Both the position numbers and the translations under genes were made by a program. From NCBI GenBank assembly GCA_050084515.1, contig CM114272.1, forward strand, positions 19,902,001 through 19,966,000: a stretch of 64,000 nt of DNA. The letters are read 5' to 3'. The first letter of the stretch is position 1. Every line of letters begins with the position of its first letter. The notes under the pieces are model-generated. The model was not told the DNA's origin and did not search any database. It saw only the letters and a list, made by a program, of their open reading frames with translations. The stretch is from Blasia pusilla. Lineage: Eukaryota > Marchantiophyta > Marchantiopsida > Blasiales. This document shows positions 22,351 through 34,144 of this stretch, one piece after another.

Positions 22351-23360
22351 AACGTTGTTGGAATTCCTTTCCTCATGTGATTCACATGTAAATAAAAGGA
22401 ATTTTGACTCAAGCTTTTTTCAAAAAAGAAGCTTGAAGTGTCCCTCCAACAAGATACCAGAACTTTCCTATCCTAAACATACCTCAATGCATTCTGCTTG
22501 GCGTTGGCATCGTTCACTAAAGCAGTGTTGGAATGCCTTTCCTCGTGTGATTCATATATGAATAACAGGAATTTTGACTCAAAAAAAGAAGCTTGAAGTG
22601 TCCCTCCAACAAGATATTAGAACTTTCCTATCCTAAACATACCTCAATGCATTCTGCTCGACGTTGGCATCGTTCACTATAGCAGTGTTGGAATGTCTTT
22701 CCTCGTGTGATTCATATATGAAAAAAAAGAATTTTGACTTAGGCTTTTTCCTTAAAATAAGCTTGAAGTGTCCCTCCAACAAGATACTATAACTTTCCCA
22801 TCCTAAACATACCCCAATGCATTGTGCTCGGCGTTGGCATCGTCCACTATAACAGTGTTGGAATGCCTTTCCTCATGTGATTCATATATAAATAATAGGA
22901 ATTTTGACTCAAGAGTTTTCTTAAAAAGAATCTTGAAGTGTCCTTCCAAAAAGATGCCAAAAATTTCCTATCCTAAACATACCTCAATGCATTCTGCTCG
23001 ACGTTGGCATCATTTACTATAGCAATGTTGGAATGCCTTTCCTCGTGTGATTCATATATGAATAAGAGGAATTTTGACTCAAGATTTTTCTGTAAAAATA
23101 AACTTGAAGTGTCCCTCCAACAAGATACCAAAACTTTCCCATCCTAAACATACCTCAACGCATTCTGCTCGGCGTTGGCATCGTCCACTATAACAGTGTT
23201 GGAATGCCTTTCCTCGTGTGATTGATATATGAATAAGAGGAATTTTGACTCGGGATTTTTCTTAAAAAGAAGCTTGAAGTGTCCCTCCAAAAAGATACCA
23301 TAACTTTCCTATCCTAAACATACCTCAATGCATTCTGCTTGGCGTTGGCATCATCCACTA
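22340..23360 (-). repeat. Six-copy tandem array (about 168 bp) spanning an exon end and splice donor
   Basis: Units start at GTTGGAATGCCTTTCCTCGTG near 22358, 22527, 22687, 22857, 23026 and 23196. Each contains on the minus strand the end of the transposase exon (VDDANAEQNALR) directly followed by GTATGTTTAGG, a good GT donor, and then intron sequence. The DDANA end is therefore present six times (around 22490, 22650, 22818, 22987, 23156 and 23328). Only the rightmost copy is joined to the rest of the exon. Confidence 0.85.
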
Positions 23361-23795
23361 TAATTGCATTCGGCTCCCAAGATTGTTGTTGTCCTCTACA
23401 CTTTTCCGCCGTTTCCCGCAACCATTTCACCAAATGCACCTCCTTGGAGCTACTAGTGAGAATCCAGGATATAGGTATTCTAGTATGGTGCTCGTCAAAC
23501 ACCAAAATGGTGTACAAAGGAAATTGCATAAGAGTATACAACAAATCAAGTTTCTTGCAAGTAGAAAATGCATCTCAAATACATCTTCAATTTGAGTCAT
23601 GAAAGCTCATTGCAATGGGCTTATATACTTCAAGGAATAGTTAAGTACCTTGCTTCGATTAGTACCAAATGTACTATCCATGCTCAACACACTGTTGTGT
23701 CCATATTTCACCATCGCTTGCAACTGCCAAGTGCTTTGGAAGCCTAATATGAAAGGTCTAGTATTGTCTAAATAAGACTCATAAATAAAGGCTTT
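23314..23795 (-). pseudogene. MULE transposase DDE core
   Basis: Reading on the minus strand, VLSMDSTFGTN (around 23690-23665) carries the first catalytic Asp. After a short intron comes QFPLYTILVFDEHHTRIPIS and, at the end, NAIIVDDANAKQNALR with the second Asp (about 23330-23355). These are hallmark MULE motifs. A TAA stop near 23796 separates this part from the upstream exon. Splice GT follows NALR. Confidence 0.8.
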
Positions 23796-24296
23796 TTATG
23801 GATAGAGATTTACAAATGCACTTAATGATTGATTTTCATCTATGCAAAAGTGGAATGTCTCCATATTCAACTCCTTCTTTGCATTTGCTATGTCATGCAT
23901 TTGCATGAAATCATCCCTTGTCATGCTATTTTGAAAGTCAAGAAATGTTTCAGATCGGCATTTTAGCATGAGGCCATGCTCCGACATAATCTGGTGGGGC
24001 TTTACCCCAAGACAAAGTCTCTCCTTTATGTAGCATCTTAGGTCCTTCGAGATCCTAGGAGCGTACATTGTTGGAGTTCCCAAACTTGTTGGATCATTAA
24101 ACCCATGGCATGGTTTTCCGTCCCTATCAATGTGTAATCTATGTTTGAAAACAATTTTGGCCACCTGCACTGGAGCCTTCAGTTCAGATACAAAAAAATG
24201 GCATTGACATCCTCGCTTCCAGCAATCGCCTCGGATGATTTTTTGGGCATGAGGACAACTTCCTGGGCTTATCTTGGGAAGGCTTGACCTATGCAT
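23796..24296 (-). pseudogene. MULE transposase N-terminal Cys/His-rich region
   Basis: 166 open codons. The start has a CPHAQKI...CWKRGCQCHFF cluster and then VFKHRLHIDRDGKPCHG, giving a Cys/His pattern like the FAR1 or WRKY-GCM1-type DNA-binding fold in this transposase class. A typical linker to the core follows (KDLRCYIKERLCLGVKPHQIM). A stop follows NLYP, beyond which the core continues. Function is inferred from the class. Confidence 0.6.
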
Positions 24297-25149
24297 GAAA
24301 CAGAGGAAAGCATTCCATCAATAAATAAATAGAGCACTCATCTGTGGAGGACTATAATAATATGCTCTAAATTGAACGTGTGAAAAATACATTGAAACAA
24401 AATATAAGTAACAAGTGTATTCCCATTCTAGTAACTTTTTAAAAAATAGGACACTTCTCCCTACTCACCTGTTCACAACAAGTTGGTGCAAGTGTCCGTT
24501 ATCTTGAGGCCCATACGCACAATAATAAATAGTGTATGATGCTTCCTCTCATTATTCTGGTTGTAACCTTTCTCATATGCACTTTGATGTAGCTTTCGAA
24601 AAGCTCGTGGGATTTGTATTATCTCCAATCCCCTCTCCAATGATGAAATCCTCGAGCCTGCACCAAGGGATATAAGCTGCATTATAGAGATTCCACTACA
24701 GGACTTTTGCTAATATGTTCCAAATCAACATGTCTGTTTGAACTTCCATCCTTTTCATGGCCATAATGTTTTTGGTCAGAGCACTTTGTTGTGACCTCAT
24801 ATCCATGGGTTCATGTGATGGAGGAGTCAATCCCAATTCAATAGGATTATTGAGGTCCATACTCCCCTGCATACAATCATTGGTTTCTGTTGTATATTCA
24901 ATCATAACCAGAGTGCAAAGATTTTGATGCATTATTTTCCTTATCATGTGAAGAGATATTCTACAAAAGCAATTAGCTAGCCTAGAATAGTGCCCAAGAC
25001 AAGTCCTACAAGCACATTCTAATCTTTTTGGCAAACAAAAAGGGTAAAAAATGTCTTGATATTGTTATGAGTGATATAGCAGGAGGGGAACATGAATCAG
25101 CAAACCAGAATGTTGGAGATCTCATTTCTCAAGCATTCTAAGTTTTTGA

Positions 25150-26320
25150 TATTCTCAGTACTTTCTTTTTTTCAAAAGAGTCATGAAAGGTACATCACCA
25201 TCTTTAGTCAAATAAATCCCCGAGTACACTTGCGTGGAAGATCAATCAAAATCGAGAGATCATGATCAGCCATTCCATGAATATAAGGGAGAAGTAAGTA
25301 TATCCCAACAACACTATAGAATTAATAAGATCCGCGCCAAGATACACCTTTCCAACCACCCTGTTCTCATGGAGAGCAAACACTACAACCAAAAAACACC
25401 AATGATTAGAAGCAAACAAATACTTGCTTCAGAAAAAAAGAATGTAAGATAGTTTTTCTCCATTCCATTCTTAGTGGCTCCGATCCCATAATTTTCACAT
25501 TCAAAAAAGGCCACCCCGGGTACATCACCATGTCTAGTGAAATACGTCACCTCGTATACTTTCTTGGGAGATCAATAAAAAACCAGAGAACATGATCAAG
25601 CATTCCATTAATACAAGGGAGAATTTTCAGCATTTCAAATGAACAGCAGAAGTAAGTATGTCCCAACCATACTACAAAAATAGAAAATCCAAGCCAAGAT
25701 CTACCTTTCTAGATCTTTCTAGGTCCATACTCCCCTACACACCATGGAAAACCAACAGAAAATCCCAAAAGAAAAAATTTGCAAATAGATAGTGGAAAAG
25801 TTGGAATGCCTTCTGAAGGAAATTTATGCACTCTCATAAAATAACCGCATTTGGGAACAGATATTTACTTTGGAGGAAAGAAATGGAAGATATCTTTTTC
25901 GTGGACCATTCTAAATGTGTCCATTCTCTATACTTTTTCATCTTCAAAAAATCCATGAAAGGTATATCACCATGTCTTGTCATATATATCTCATGATATA
26001 CTTGGCTTGGAGATCAATAAAAAAACAGAAAACATGATCAATCATTTAATGAGATCATGTTCTTTTCAAAATTAGAAAAGAGCAAGAGAAGGAAGTATGT
26101 CCGAAACATATTACAAAAGAAATAAAATCCGAGCCAAGATACACCATTCCAATGACTATATCACCATGGAGAACCAACTCTAAAACAAAAAAATTTGCAA
26201 AAATAGATGCACATGGAGAGTGGGAAAGTCGGAATGCCTTCTATAGACAATGCCAACACTCTCACAAACCAGCCGCATCTTGAAACACATATTTGCTTCA
26301 AAGGAACAGAGTATAAAAGG
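25150..26320. repeat. Three diverged tandem repeats in a transposase intron
   Basis: Blocks beginning near 25180, 25510 and 25945 share ATGAAAGGTACATCACCAT, CTTGGGAGATCAATAAAAA, ACATGATCAAGCATTCCAT, AAGTAAGTATGTCCCAAC and GCCAAGATACACC. The latter two blocks also share a tail (AAAGTYGGAATGCCTTCTG, ACTCTCA, CCGCAT, CACATATTTGCTT). They are non-coding and lie between transposase coding blocks. Confidence 0.7.
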
Positions 26321-28243
26321 TTTCTGGTCGAGCATATCTGATAGTCTTAATTTTCAGAACTTTGTCATCTTGAAATAATTCATCCATTGTAATTCGAGAT
26401 TGCAAAGCTACCAAGGAGTGCCAAAATCTTCCATATGAATCTATAATCCATCTCTTTTTTGTGGAAGAGAACTCCACGACATGTTGCAAGAATAAAAATA
26501 CAAGGAAACAAAGCTATAGAGACTGAACTTTGGATTCTTACCCATTTCTAATGCCGCTTCCGCCCAAGCTTTGATTTGCCATACACATTCTTCTTCTTTT
26601 TCTGGCGAGTAGGCGGTGTAACAACATGTCTTCAAGAACTTGAGCCTTTGACTTTCCTAGTTCTCTGCACTCCTCCATCATGGGGGATAACCCTGTATGG
26701 CGTGGAAATGTTTTGGGCCTCAAGCGTTTTTCATCCACAAGAAGGTCCGTGTTGGTCTCTGCCATGATCTAAGTAATATTGAGTTGGGAGGCACTTGACA
26801 GAACTAGTTTTGCCTCCCCACAATCAATTGCATCGTTAACTTGACTCATGGGTGGAGGATTAGCCCATTCTTCATTGACCTCATTGAGATCTCTGAGAAT
26901 TTGGCTGTCAGAAATATGATTCAAATCGTCCATTGAATTCAAAACCCCCGAATCTAAATGGGCCTCATCTGAATCTTGAACAAATACACTCTTCTTTCCC
27001 TTTCTCTTATTTGGGACATATGAAGATGCAACTTTCAGTAGATTTCTTCGTAAAGCACAAAGTTCATTGCTAGATGGTCTCACATCACATAAACATTCAG
27101 CAAGACGAGGACCACTGTCGCAAGCCTAAACCTCTTTGGATGTCTCATGAAAATCCAAACCACTACCAATCGAGGTAAAAAATACATTCTCAGGAGGGAT
27201 ATGCAATATATTGTGGTTTATGCAATCCACATTGCTATACAACGTCTCCATAATACCTACAGTATCAACTATAACATCTCCCAACTCATCCACTATCTTA
27301 GCATGTGTGCTCCCATCCAAATGTTCCTCCAAGATCGCAAATCTTTCCTCATGTGTTGGAATACCTTCCAACTCATTAAAACAACTGCCATCTAGAATTC
27401 CAGTATGTTCATCATCCCCCGAAGCATCAATGGGAGTGGTAGTCCCCACCATGGAAGTCTACTTCTCCCCATCTGCTCATGATCCCCATGAAGGTTTGAT
27501 TCTTGTTGCAATGGGCTCTCGAGGGTGAAATCATATAGAAGACTCTCATTACATGGAGAGCCAATGCTATAATCACAACACAAAATTGCTAGAATACTTT
27601 CCTCAGTTCGTGCAACACATGAAGCTACACCAACCTCATGTACTCCATCCGAAACCAAAGTCTCCCTAGGCAAGGGAAGAGACTCACCCACGTGTTTTTC
27701 ACCCATGGGGGAACTACCCTAAAAGGATTCCCCACATGGAAGACTCTCATTACATTGAGAGCCAATGCTGTCATCACAACACACAATCGCTGGAATACCT
27801 TCCTCAGTTCTTGCAACACATGAAGCTAGAGCAACCTCATGTACTCCGTCCGAAACCAAAGTCTCCCTAGGCAAGGGAAGAGACTCATCCACATGTTTGT
27901 CACCCATGGCAGAACTACCCTAAAAGGATTCCCCACATGGAATAGTTTGGGAAAATAGATAGCTAGTGCTAACATCATCTTTTTGGTATGTTGGAATTCC
28001 TTTTGCAACATTCACAGTACATGCTGGAAAATCAAGACCAACCTGGTCTACTACATCAAATATCGGGGTCTCAATAGGGAAAGATGGAGAATCACTACAA
28101 AATGTGTGTCTCCCTTGTGAGAAAACAGAAAGTGACGAAATCACTGAAATCTTTACAAAACTTAGAGATACAAAGTGGCCTAGTCCGTCTGTGCGCTCAC
28201 AGAAGAGCTTCGATGGAACCTGAACTGGGAGATAACTCGACAT
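26298..28243 (-). pseudogene. N-terminal region of the MULE protein, with 67-residue repeats
   Basis: An ATG at 28243 opens a frame (MSSYLPVQVPSKLFCERTDG) that runs to about 27392, broken only by two TAG stops at equivalent repeat positions. It contains three repeats of 67 residues. A shifted frame then continues from 27452 to 26538 with two more stops. It includes acidic stretches, a nuclear-type basic cluster (PNKRKGKK) and ARKRRRMCM near the end. Further exons (to 26298) include TKKRWIIDSYGRFWHSL. I do not recognise a named domain. It is assigned to the transposase gene by strand and continuity. Confidence 0.5.
27538..28100 (-). repeat. 201-bp coding tandem repeats
   Basis: GAAGACTCTCATTACAT recurs at 27538 and 27739, and GGATTCCCCACATGGA at 27725 and 27926, giving a period of 201 bp (67 codons, frame-preserving). 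Two units are close to identical. A third, upstream in transcription, is diverged but aligns at the protein level (IFDVVDQVGLDF versus LVSDGVHEVALAS). The same TTTTAG stop occurs after each unit. Confidence 0.75.
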
Positions 28244-28299
28244 ACGAGAATGCGCTACCGCTGCGGCTCCCGACTATTTGACTACTCGGGAAAACTAGG

Positions 28300-29850
28300 G
28301 TTTTTACCTATTTTTCTTCGTTTCTATTAATAGAAAAATTTTACGATCGACATAGTTCAATCTAATTTATGGTTCCTTCACATAACTATGTTTCCTGTTT
28401 CAGGTATCTAAATTCAAAAAATTTCACAGGTCTATCTCTTCATATACACGGAATTTGGTATAAGTTCTTATCTCAGACACATCCCATTTGCAGAACAGGA
28501 TTTCAACGACATGGCTTTTCTTGGAAAAGGTGGACTCTTTAACTGCTGATTTCCAGCATGAAATTCAAAAATTGCACCTAAACAAAAGCTCCCAAACCCT
28601 TCTTTGCCAAAGTGGAGCAAGGAGTTGTAAATGTCCTTGCACATAATTTACAAGATCAGTTTACGCTACTTCCAACAGTAAGGTGGAAACTCATTCAAAC
28701 TAATGCAATACATGTGTGAAAATCACCATGCAATCGAGCCCCACATGTTCAGAGGGAGAAAGGTGAGAGACTAACTCCTGAGTTCTCAAACAAACTAATA
28801 TTAGCAAAACCAGAGTATGGAGGTTCACCCTCTCAACACTACCTCGTTTTCCTTGTTGGCACTGGATTGGAAATGAGGAATTGGGGGAGGAACATCTAAG
28901 GGATAGAACTCTTGGAGAAGACCAATGGTCCTTCCCAAGTGCCCCTTCTGTGCCAACTCGTCATTAGTAGGGACTGTCTTGAATTTTAAACGTAGTGTAG
29001 CCCAACTTTATTACATCAACATTTCTGTGGCATTGAGGATGATGGAAAGTTAAACTATTTGGTCATAGGTTTACTGTAAAGTGATAGGGATTTGGATTAT
29101 CAGCACCTATAACCGATAGTTTGAAAGGGTTAGTAGTGAAACAACTGTAGGCTCTCGGATAATTGTAAGGCACTGGGCATTTCATAATTGATTTAGCCCA
29201 TTCTTAATCCAAAGTCTCTTATAATTCAATTCCCTCAAGTGAAACTACAGTGTGCCAAGAGAAGTTTGAGCACACTTGTGAATTCATTCTCCTCTATATT
29301 CTGCGACGCATGGAGTTACAGATATGTAGCCGTGCTCAAAATCATGCTCGACACGTATGGATTCGTTGACTTTTGACGAGAAGATCCACTTAAACTACGT
29401 CTAGAGCTTAGCTTGAGCTGGTATTCAGGACTGGAATTCATTCTAAATTTCTCCAGGTGGCCAAATTCATTTTGCATAAGGCAAAAGTGCGACATTCGTT
29501 AGTCATCCTACTATCCAATCTGAATGCATGATGGCTCAGTTAAAAGGGGATTAGCTTATACATTAAATGTAGTAGCTCAGTTTAATGAATACAACAATGA
29601 TCTTCTTCATATGAACGAGGGCTCCTCTTTTCCAAGGTATTTTCTCGCATGCTTGCAGTTTGACAACAATGCATTTGTATTCATTTGGGAAAGTATGTAA
29701 CCAAATCATTGAAGGTGGTGGTGGGTTTCGACTTGGTGTTGATATCTGCACAAATGGGGAAATAAATACCTTGTAAAATAAGATTTCAAATGTCTCAAAG
29801 TAAAGGTCTTACACTATTGACAGTCAGGCCTAAGTATCGAAACCATAATC
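28300..29850. other. Intergenic, no gene recognised
   Basis: Moderately AT-rich single-copy-looking sequence upstream of the MULE gene. No protein similarity, RNA gene or repeat was evident. Confidence 0.4.
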
Positions 29851-29853
29851 ATA

Positions 29854-30598
29854 ATGCAGGCATGTGGAGAGTCTGTAATGCCCAAAAGCTATCCAAATCA
29901 ACAAAAGTCGATGCCAGAGTCCAGAGATGAAGTACAATGTGCGGAGTCAGTTCAAGTGGAGAATTCAGGATCCCTAAATTTTGAAAGTCAACCCAAGCAT
30001 GAAGATTGTCAAAAAGGGGATGAGGACTGGAGACAGAAGAGTATAGATGAGAATACATCATCTTCACAGTTGGCTAAATCTGCGTCACAAATTTCTTTGG
30101 CATCCAGATCACTAAGGCATACTCTTCAAGAAGTAAAGATTGTTTAGGTGAGCAGCTCCTCTCAAGTGGGGATTATTATTTATGGAAGATCACCTTTGAA
30201 CTTCATTAGGGGCTGACCAGTTTGATATAGGATTAAAGAATGAATTGTACTGTAGGATAATGAATATGCTAAGGAAGACCAGATCCGGAGGAGTAATTGT
30301 GTTTTTACTTGGTTTTGGTTTGCAGATGTGGGATAATCTATTCAGGAACATGGAGATTATTGGTAAAGATTTAGTTGTAGGAGGCGTTATCCACATTTAT
30401 GATTTGGAAGAGTGGCTGAGAATACCTAAAAGAGACAAATGTTGGCTGCTTAGCATTGGTCTGCCTGCATATAATGCACTGAACACTCTTCTATACTTGG
30501 CAAAAGTTGGTGTTTCTGGACTATTGCTACGTCAGTTTTCAATTCTTTACTCCTTTGCCTTCTTTGTCATTCTTCCATGGAACATCTCTGCTCGTTGA
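29854..30598 (+). CDS. Unrecognised two-exon reading frame with hydrophobic segments (possible gene fragment)
   Basis: A first block (29854-30147) encodes a Ser/Glu/Gln-rich hydrophilic stretch of 97 residues ending at a TAG that directly precedes a consensus donor (GTGAGC). A second block after a pyrimidine-rich TTTGCAG (about 30302-30325) encodes MWDNLFRNMEIIGKDLVV and then two likely membrane segments (LLSIGLPAYNALNTLLYLA; SILYSFAFFVILPW). The two blocks may be exons of one gene or unrelated. The minus-strand LINE starts just downstream and may have truncated it. I do not recognise the family. Confidence 0.35.
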
Positions 30599-30719
30599 AT
30601 TGGGTAAAAGCTACCAAAAGTTTTTGAGGAGAATTTTGCAATAATTGCAATAATTGAGCATATCATCATCTTTTATCTGCTGTAGATGATGAGACATAGG
30701 TCACTGTATTCAAGAGACC

Positions 30720-32640
30720 ACAAGACAGATTGGACGATTGGTTATTTGAGCCTCTTTTGGTACTAAAGGAGCAATGGAGAGCAGCAAAGCTAACAAAATA
30801 TGAGGAGGACTGATTTTGCATTGATGGAGGCTTGGGGTTCCCCGCAAATAGTTCTTCAGTTCTTCCTTCTCGAGATATACCGTCAAGAGAGAGAGGTCAG
30901 ACATTTTCATGGCTTCCTCCATGCTGTGAGCGTTTACCCTTTGCTTTGGTTATGGTATCCACGAATGCTTTCTCATCTTGCTCCCACAGTTCAGGCCCTA
31001 CAGGGAGCTTGGAAGCTTGCACAATCTCTTGAAACTTTTTCGTCCAAGATTTGGCCTACTTTACGGGTCTTCTTTGGGTCCAAGTTTTCCCCATCACCTC
31101 TTTAGGATAGCGATGGGAGTCCATTGTCTCCAGCTGCCTCCGCCATTTCAACTTGGCAATGTCACGTCTATCCTCCAAGGGTTCCACACCTAGTTCTGAT
31201 CTCACACCAACTCGGGCTGTTCGTGAGGAAGTTGACATCATACCCCGAAACGCCTTCAACTGCACAGCTTCAAGCCTATCCCTTTGTTTTGGTGTTGGCA
31301 TTCCACACTGCTGCCCCGTATTCCAGCGAGGGACAAATGGTATGCAAAATGACAGAGCGCTTTACTTCTGATGTGATATCCCGGCAGTGTAGGAATCTGG
31401 ACAGACCGTTCACCTTCTTGTGGCCTTTCTCAATAGTCTTCTTAATATGTGCATCCCACATGCAATCTTCCAAGAATTCTACGCCCAGATAGGTGTATGT
31501 AGCCACACGGGGGATCTCTTGTTTGGCCCAATACCACTGTTGGTCTTGGTCCTCCTCCTTGCCATTGAAAATCATCACACCGCACTTCAGTACATTTGCC
31601 TCCATGCCCCACATGTCACACCAGATTTTGGTCAAGGAGATGATCTCTTGGAGTTTCTCTCCTATTTCCTCGAGGCCACCAAAGTCATCAGCAAACATTA
31701 GAGCAACAATAGAGCTGTTGCCCACCCGTATGCCTAGTCCACTATTCTCCATTTCTTCCAATAGGGAATTCACGAAAATGTTGAAGAGAGTGGGGGAGAG
31801 TGGGCATCCTTGAGCCACTCCTTGCTTGATGTCGAATGTCCCACTCTTTTGGCCATTCACCAGAACTATACTCCTTGTGTTCTGGTACATCTTCTCCACC
31901 ACCCTCCACATTTTCCCTCTCAGCCCCGCCTTCCACAGGCTATAAGAAAGCCCGTCACGCCATACAGTGTCGTATGCCTTCTTGAGGTCCAAGAAGAAGC
32001 AATAGGTGGGTTTCCCCTCTTTTTTCCTACCCTGGATGATCTCCGAAGGTGAAGATGTGGTCCACGCATCCTCGGGCTTGCCGGAAGCCACCTCGCCTTC
32101 CTTGATGGCGAGGAATTCTCCTCCGGTACATAGAGATCTGTTGTTGAATATACGGCGGAGGAGCTTCCCGACTACACTCAAGCAATGTAATAACATGGTA
32201 TATCTTTGTAGTTTCGGGGTCTTTCGCTCACCCTTCTTGAAGAGGTTCACGATGACTCCCATCCGCCATCTTTGTGGGATGACTTACGCCCGCTGAGACC
32301 AGGTTGAAGAGACTCACTAGAGAACGAGCCATAGTAGCATCGCCATACTTCAACAACTCATTCACAAGCTCATCACCACTTTGCCGCTTTGTGGTTCACA
32401 AGTTCTTTGATCGCTGCTCCCACCTCAGCCAGGGAGAACCAATCATTATATGGGTTGCCTAGCTCAACCTCATCATATGCCTTCTCCCGTTGTATCTTAA
32501 CAAAATCCTCCACCACCCTCTCAAGTTCGCCTTCAAGGGATGTCCGAGCGGGCTTCCGCCTAACTCCTTGTAATGGCCTTCCAACACATGTCGGATCTGT
32601 TTAGCCGTGGTCACCATTCCACCGTCTTTTCTCTTCAAGG
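30720..32640 (-). mobile_element. 5'-truncated LINE (non-LTR retrotransposon) with reverse transcriptase
   Basis: The main frame (32262-31276, 328 residues) has the non-LTR RT signature: LSVVGKLLRRIFNNR, CFFLDLKKAYDTVWRDGL, GVAQGCPLSPTLFNIFVN, the catalytic LMFADDF, and NVLKCGVMIF. It continues in other frames upstream to about 32640 (VRRKPARTSLEGELERVVEDF) and downstream to about 30720, where the C-terminal thumb and endpiece LTVYLEKEELKNYLRGTPSLHQC is seen. The endonuclease domain is absent, so it is a typical 5'-truncated insertion. The RT would perform target-primed reverse transcription if intact, but frameshifts and stops inactivate it. Confidence 0.85.
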
Positions 32641-32718
32641 CCTTTACGTCGTTTTTGGATGGCCTTGCTCAATTTTGCACTTCCATCCAGAACAAGAAGA
32701 GAGTAAAGGAGAAGAGAA

Positions 32719-32740
32719 GAGAGAGAGAGAGAGAGAGATG
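32719..32740. repeat. (GA)n microsatellite
   Basis: A run of about ten GA units directly beyond the 5' limit of the recognisable LINE sequence. Confidence 0.9.
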
Positions 32741-32758
32741 CCTCAAGAATCGTCAAGG

Positions 32759-32795
32759 TATCTACGAATATCCCCAAGAGGGATATTCGTAGATA
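32759..32795. repeat. Perfect 16-bp inverted repeat with 5-nt loop
   Basis: The arms TATCTACGAATATCCC (32759-32774) and GGGATATTCGTAGATA (32780-32795) are exact reverse complements separated by CAAGA. A transcript from either strand would form a stable hairpin. Confidence 0.9.
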
Positions 32796-32899
32796 TCTCA
32801 ACGATGGAAAATATTCCCGGCTTGGGTTGTTCAAATCCTCTGACTCCTTTTGCTTACAAAGATTCCCCTTGCTGACGCACATCCACAACTTTCTCACAT

Positions 32900-34100
32900 T
32901 TGTGGATCACCAAATCTCAAAGGCAACACCACAACCCATCCGTGCAAACCGGTTGTGTTGGGTGTTTGATATTCTCTTTTGATCATTCTAGCCCCACTCT
33001 GCCATGATCAAAATTGGCGAGCACTTCGACCCTCAAACTTTGGCGTCGCTTCGAGCACAAAGGCATTCCATCTACGGGCGGCTTTTTCCGCTTGACCCCT
33101 TGTCCAGAAAATGGAGGGACGGTAAACCTAACGAGGGGGAGGTTATTCCAGGAGGATGTGAAATTTGCACGGTTGAGATCAAATCCTTGGAAAATCTATG
33201 GCGTTCATTGTAGAGCCTCTACAATTGGTCACATAAGAATGTGGTGGATCGACATTAGGGGGCTGGTACACGGATCGATAAAGGCGGTTGTATTTTCCTA
33301 CATATGACGAGATACAACAACTCATTTCCGCCATTCAGAACTGGATTCGAGCTGGTCTCATCCTCGAGGCAACTCATGGTAGCTCGGGGCGAGTGGGCGT
33401 GAGAGGCGGAGTAAGGAGCAAGCAAGCAAGCATGCTTGATTGGGCGTGAGGCAGTTTTTGCAGGATTTGTGATTTGAGTGTTGCATAACTGGTCACCCAT
33501 CTTTGGGCTATTCTACCTGGAAGACACTTAACTGCTGAGTTCTTAACTATGCTAGTGTACACACTGGTGTAGCTCATTTGGTGTTTTTCGGAGAGGTGTT
33601 AGGCACTTTATGGATCTCAGGTTTTTGGTTGATGGATCTCTAGCGCATAGTACGGTGTAGCCTCTCCATGCTGGTGATATTTTCAGGTGCTGCGAGTTCG
33701 ACTAGCACGTCATCCACCCGTGGCGGAGTAGCTATTGCGTTAGAATTGTGTGGTGGGTTTTGTGGATTCAGGGGGCGCCAAGTTTGTGGATTGTGTTACC
33801 TTGATTTCCATTTGCGATTGGAGGGTTGTCGTTGGACTTCCTGTGTTTGGATCCCCTCCATCGTTGCTTCTTGCTTGCGCGCCCATTGTTAGGGTTGACG
33901 CTGATTTCCAGAGTAGTGTTACTCCTGTGTGCTACCGGTAGTGAGGCTGGAGTGATGACCAGTAGACCGTGGGAGGCTTCTTGTGGTGATGACATGTTAG
34001 GTTGCCTACACCCATAGCTAGTAGAGCTAGAATAGTATAGCGACATCGACGTCACTTGGTTACTTAGTGGTGGTAATTTGGTGGTAGTGCGGCATCGGCG
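32900..34100. other. Spacer and probable leader of copy C
   Basis: No gene was recognised. The right part (about 33600-34100) is T/G-rich like the leader of copy B and probably belongs to copy C. A matching 5' LTR was not identified. Confidence 0.4.
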
Positions 34101-34144
34101 TTGGTCATCACGGAGCTGTCGGTGGTCTGGTTGGGGACCATGGT

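Larger units (their letters stand above)
20600..28243 (-). mobile_element. Mutator-like (MULE/FAR1-type) transposase gene, decayed, with introns
   Basis: A minus-strand multi-exon transposase. Identified parts are a repeat-containing N-terminal region (28243-26298), a Cys/His-rich DNA-binding-like region (24296-23796), the DDE core (about 23790-23314 and 22350-22150), a SWIM zinc finger (21600-21472 within the 21954-21472 exon) and a basic C-terminal tail (21144-20608). Several in-frame stops show it is no longer functional. Introns carry tandem repeats. Terminal inverted repeats were not found by eye, so element ends are unknown. Confidence 0.75.

Noticed and set aside
30800-31105. Plus-strand frame of 101 codons with membrane-like sequence (EAWGSPQIVLQFFLLEIY)
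   Set aside because: The opposite strand encodes the LINE reverse-transcriptase C terminus (EELKNYLRGTPSLHQC) over the same bases, so this frame is a shadow.
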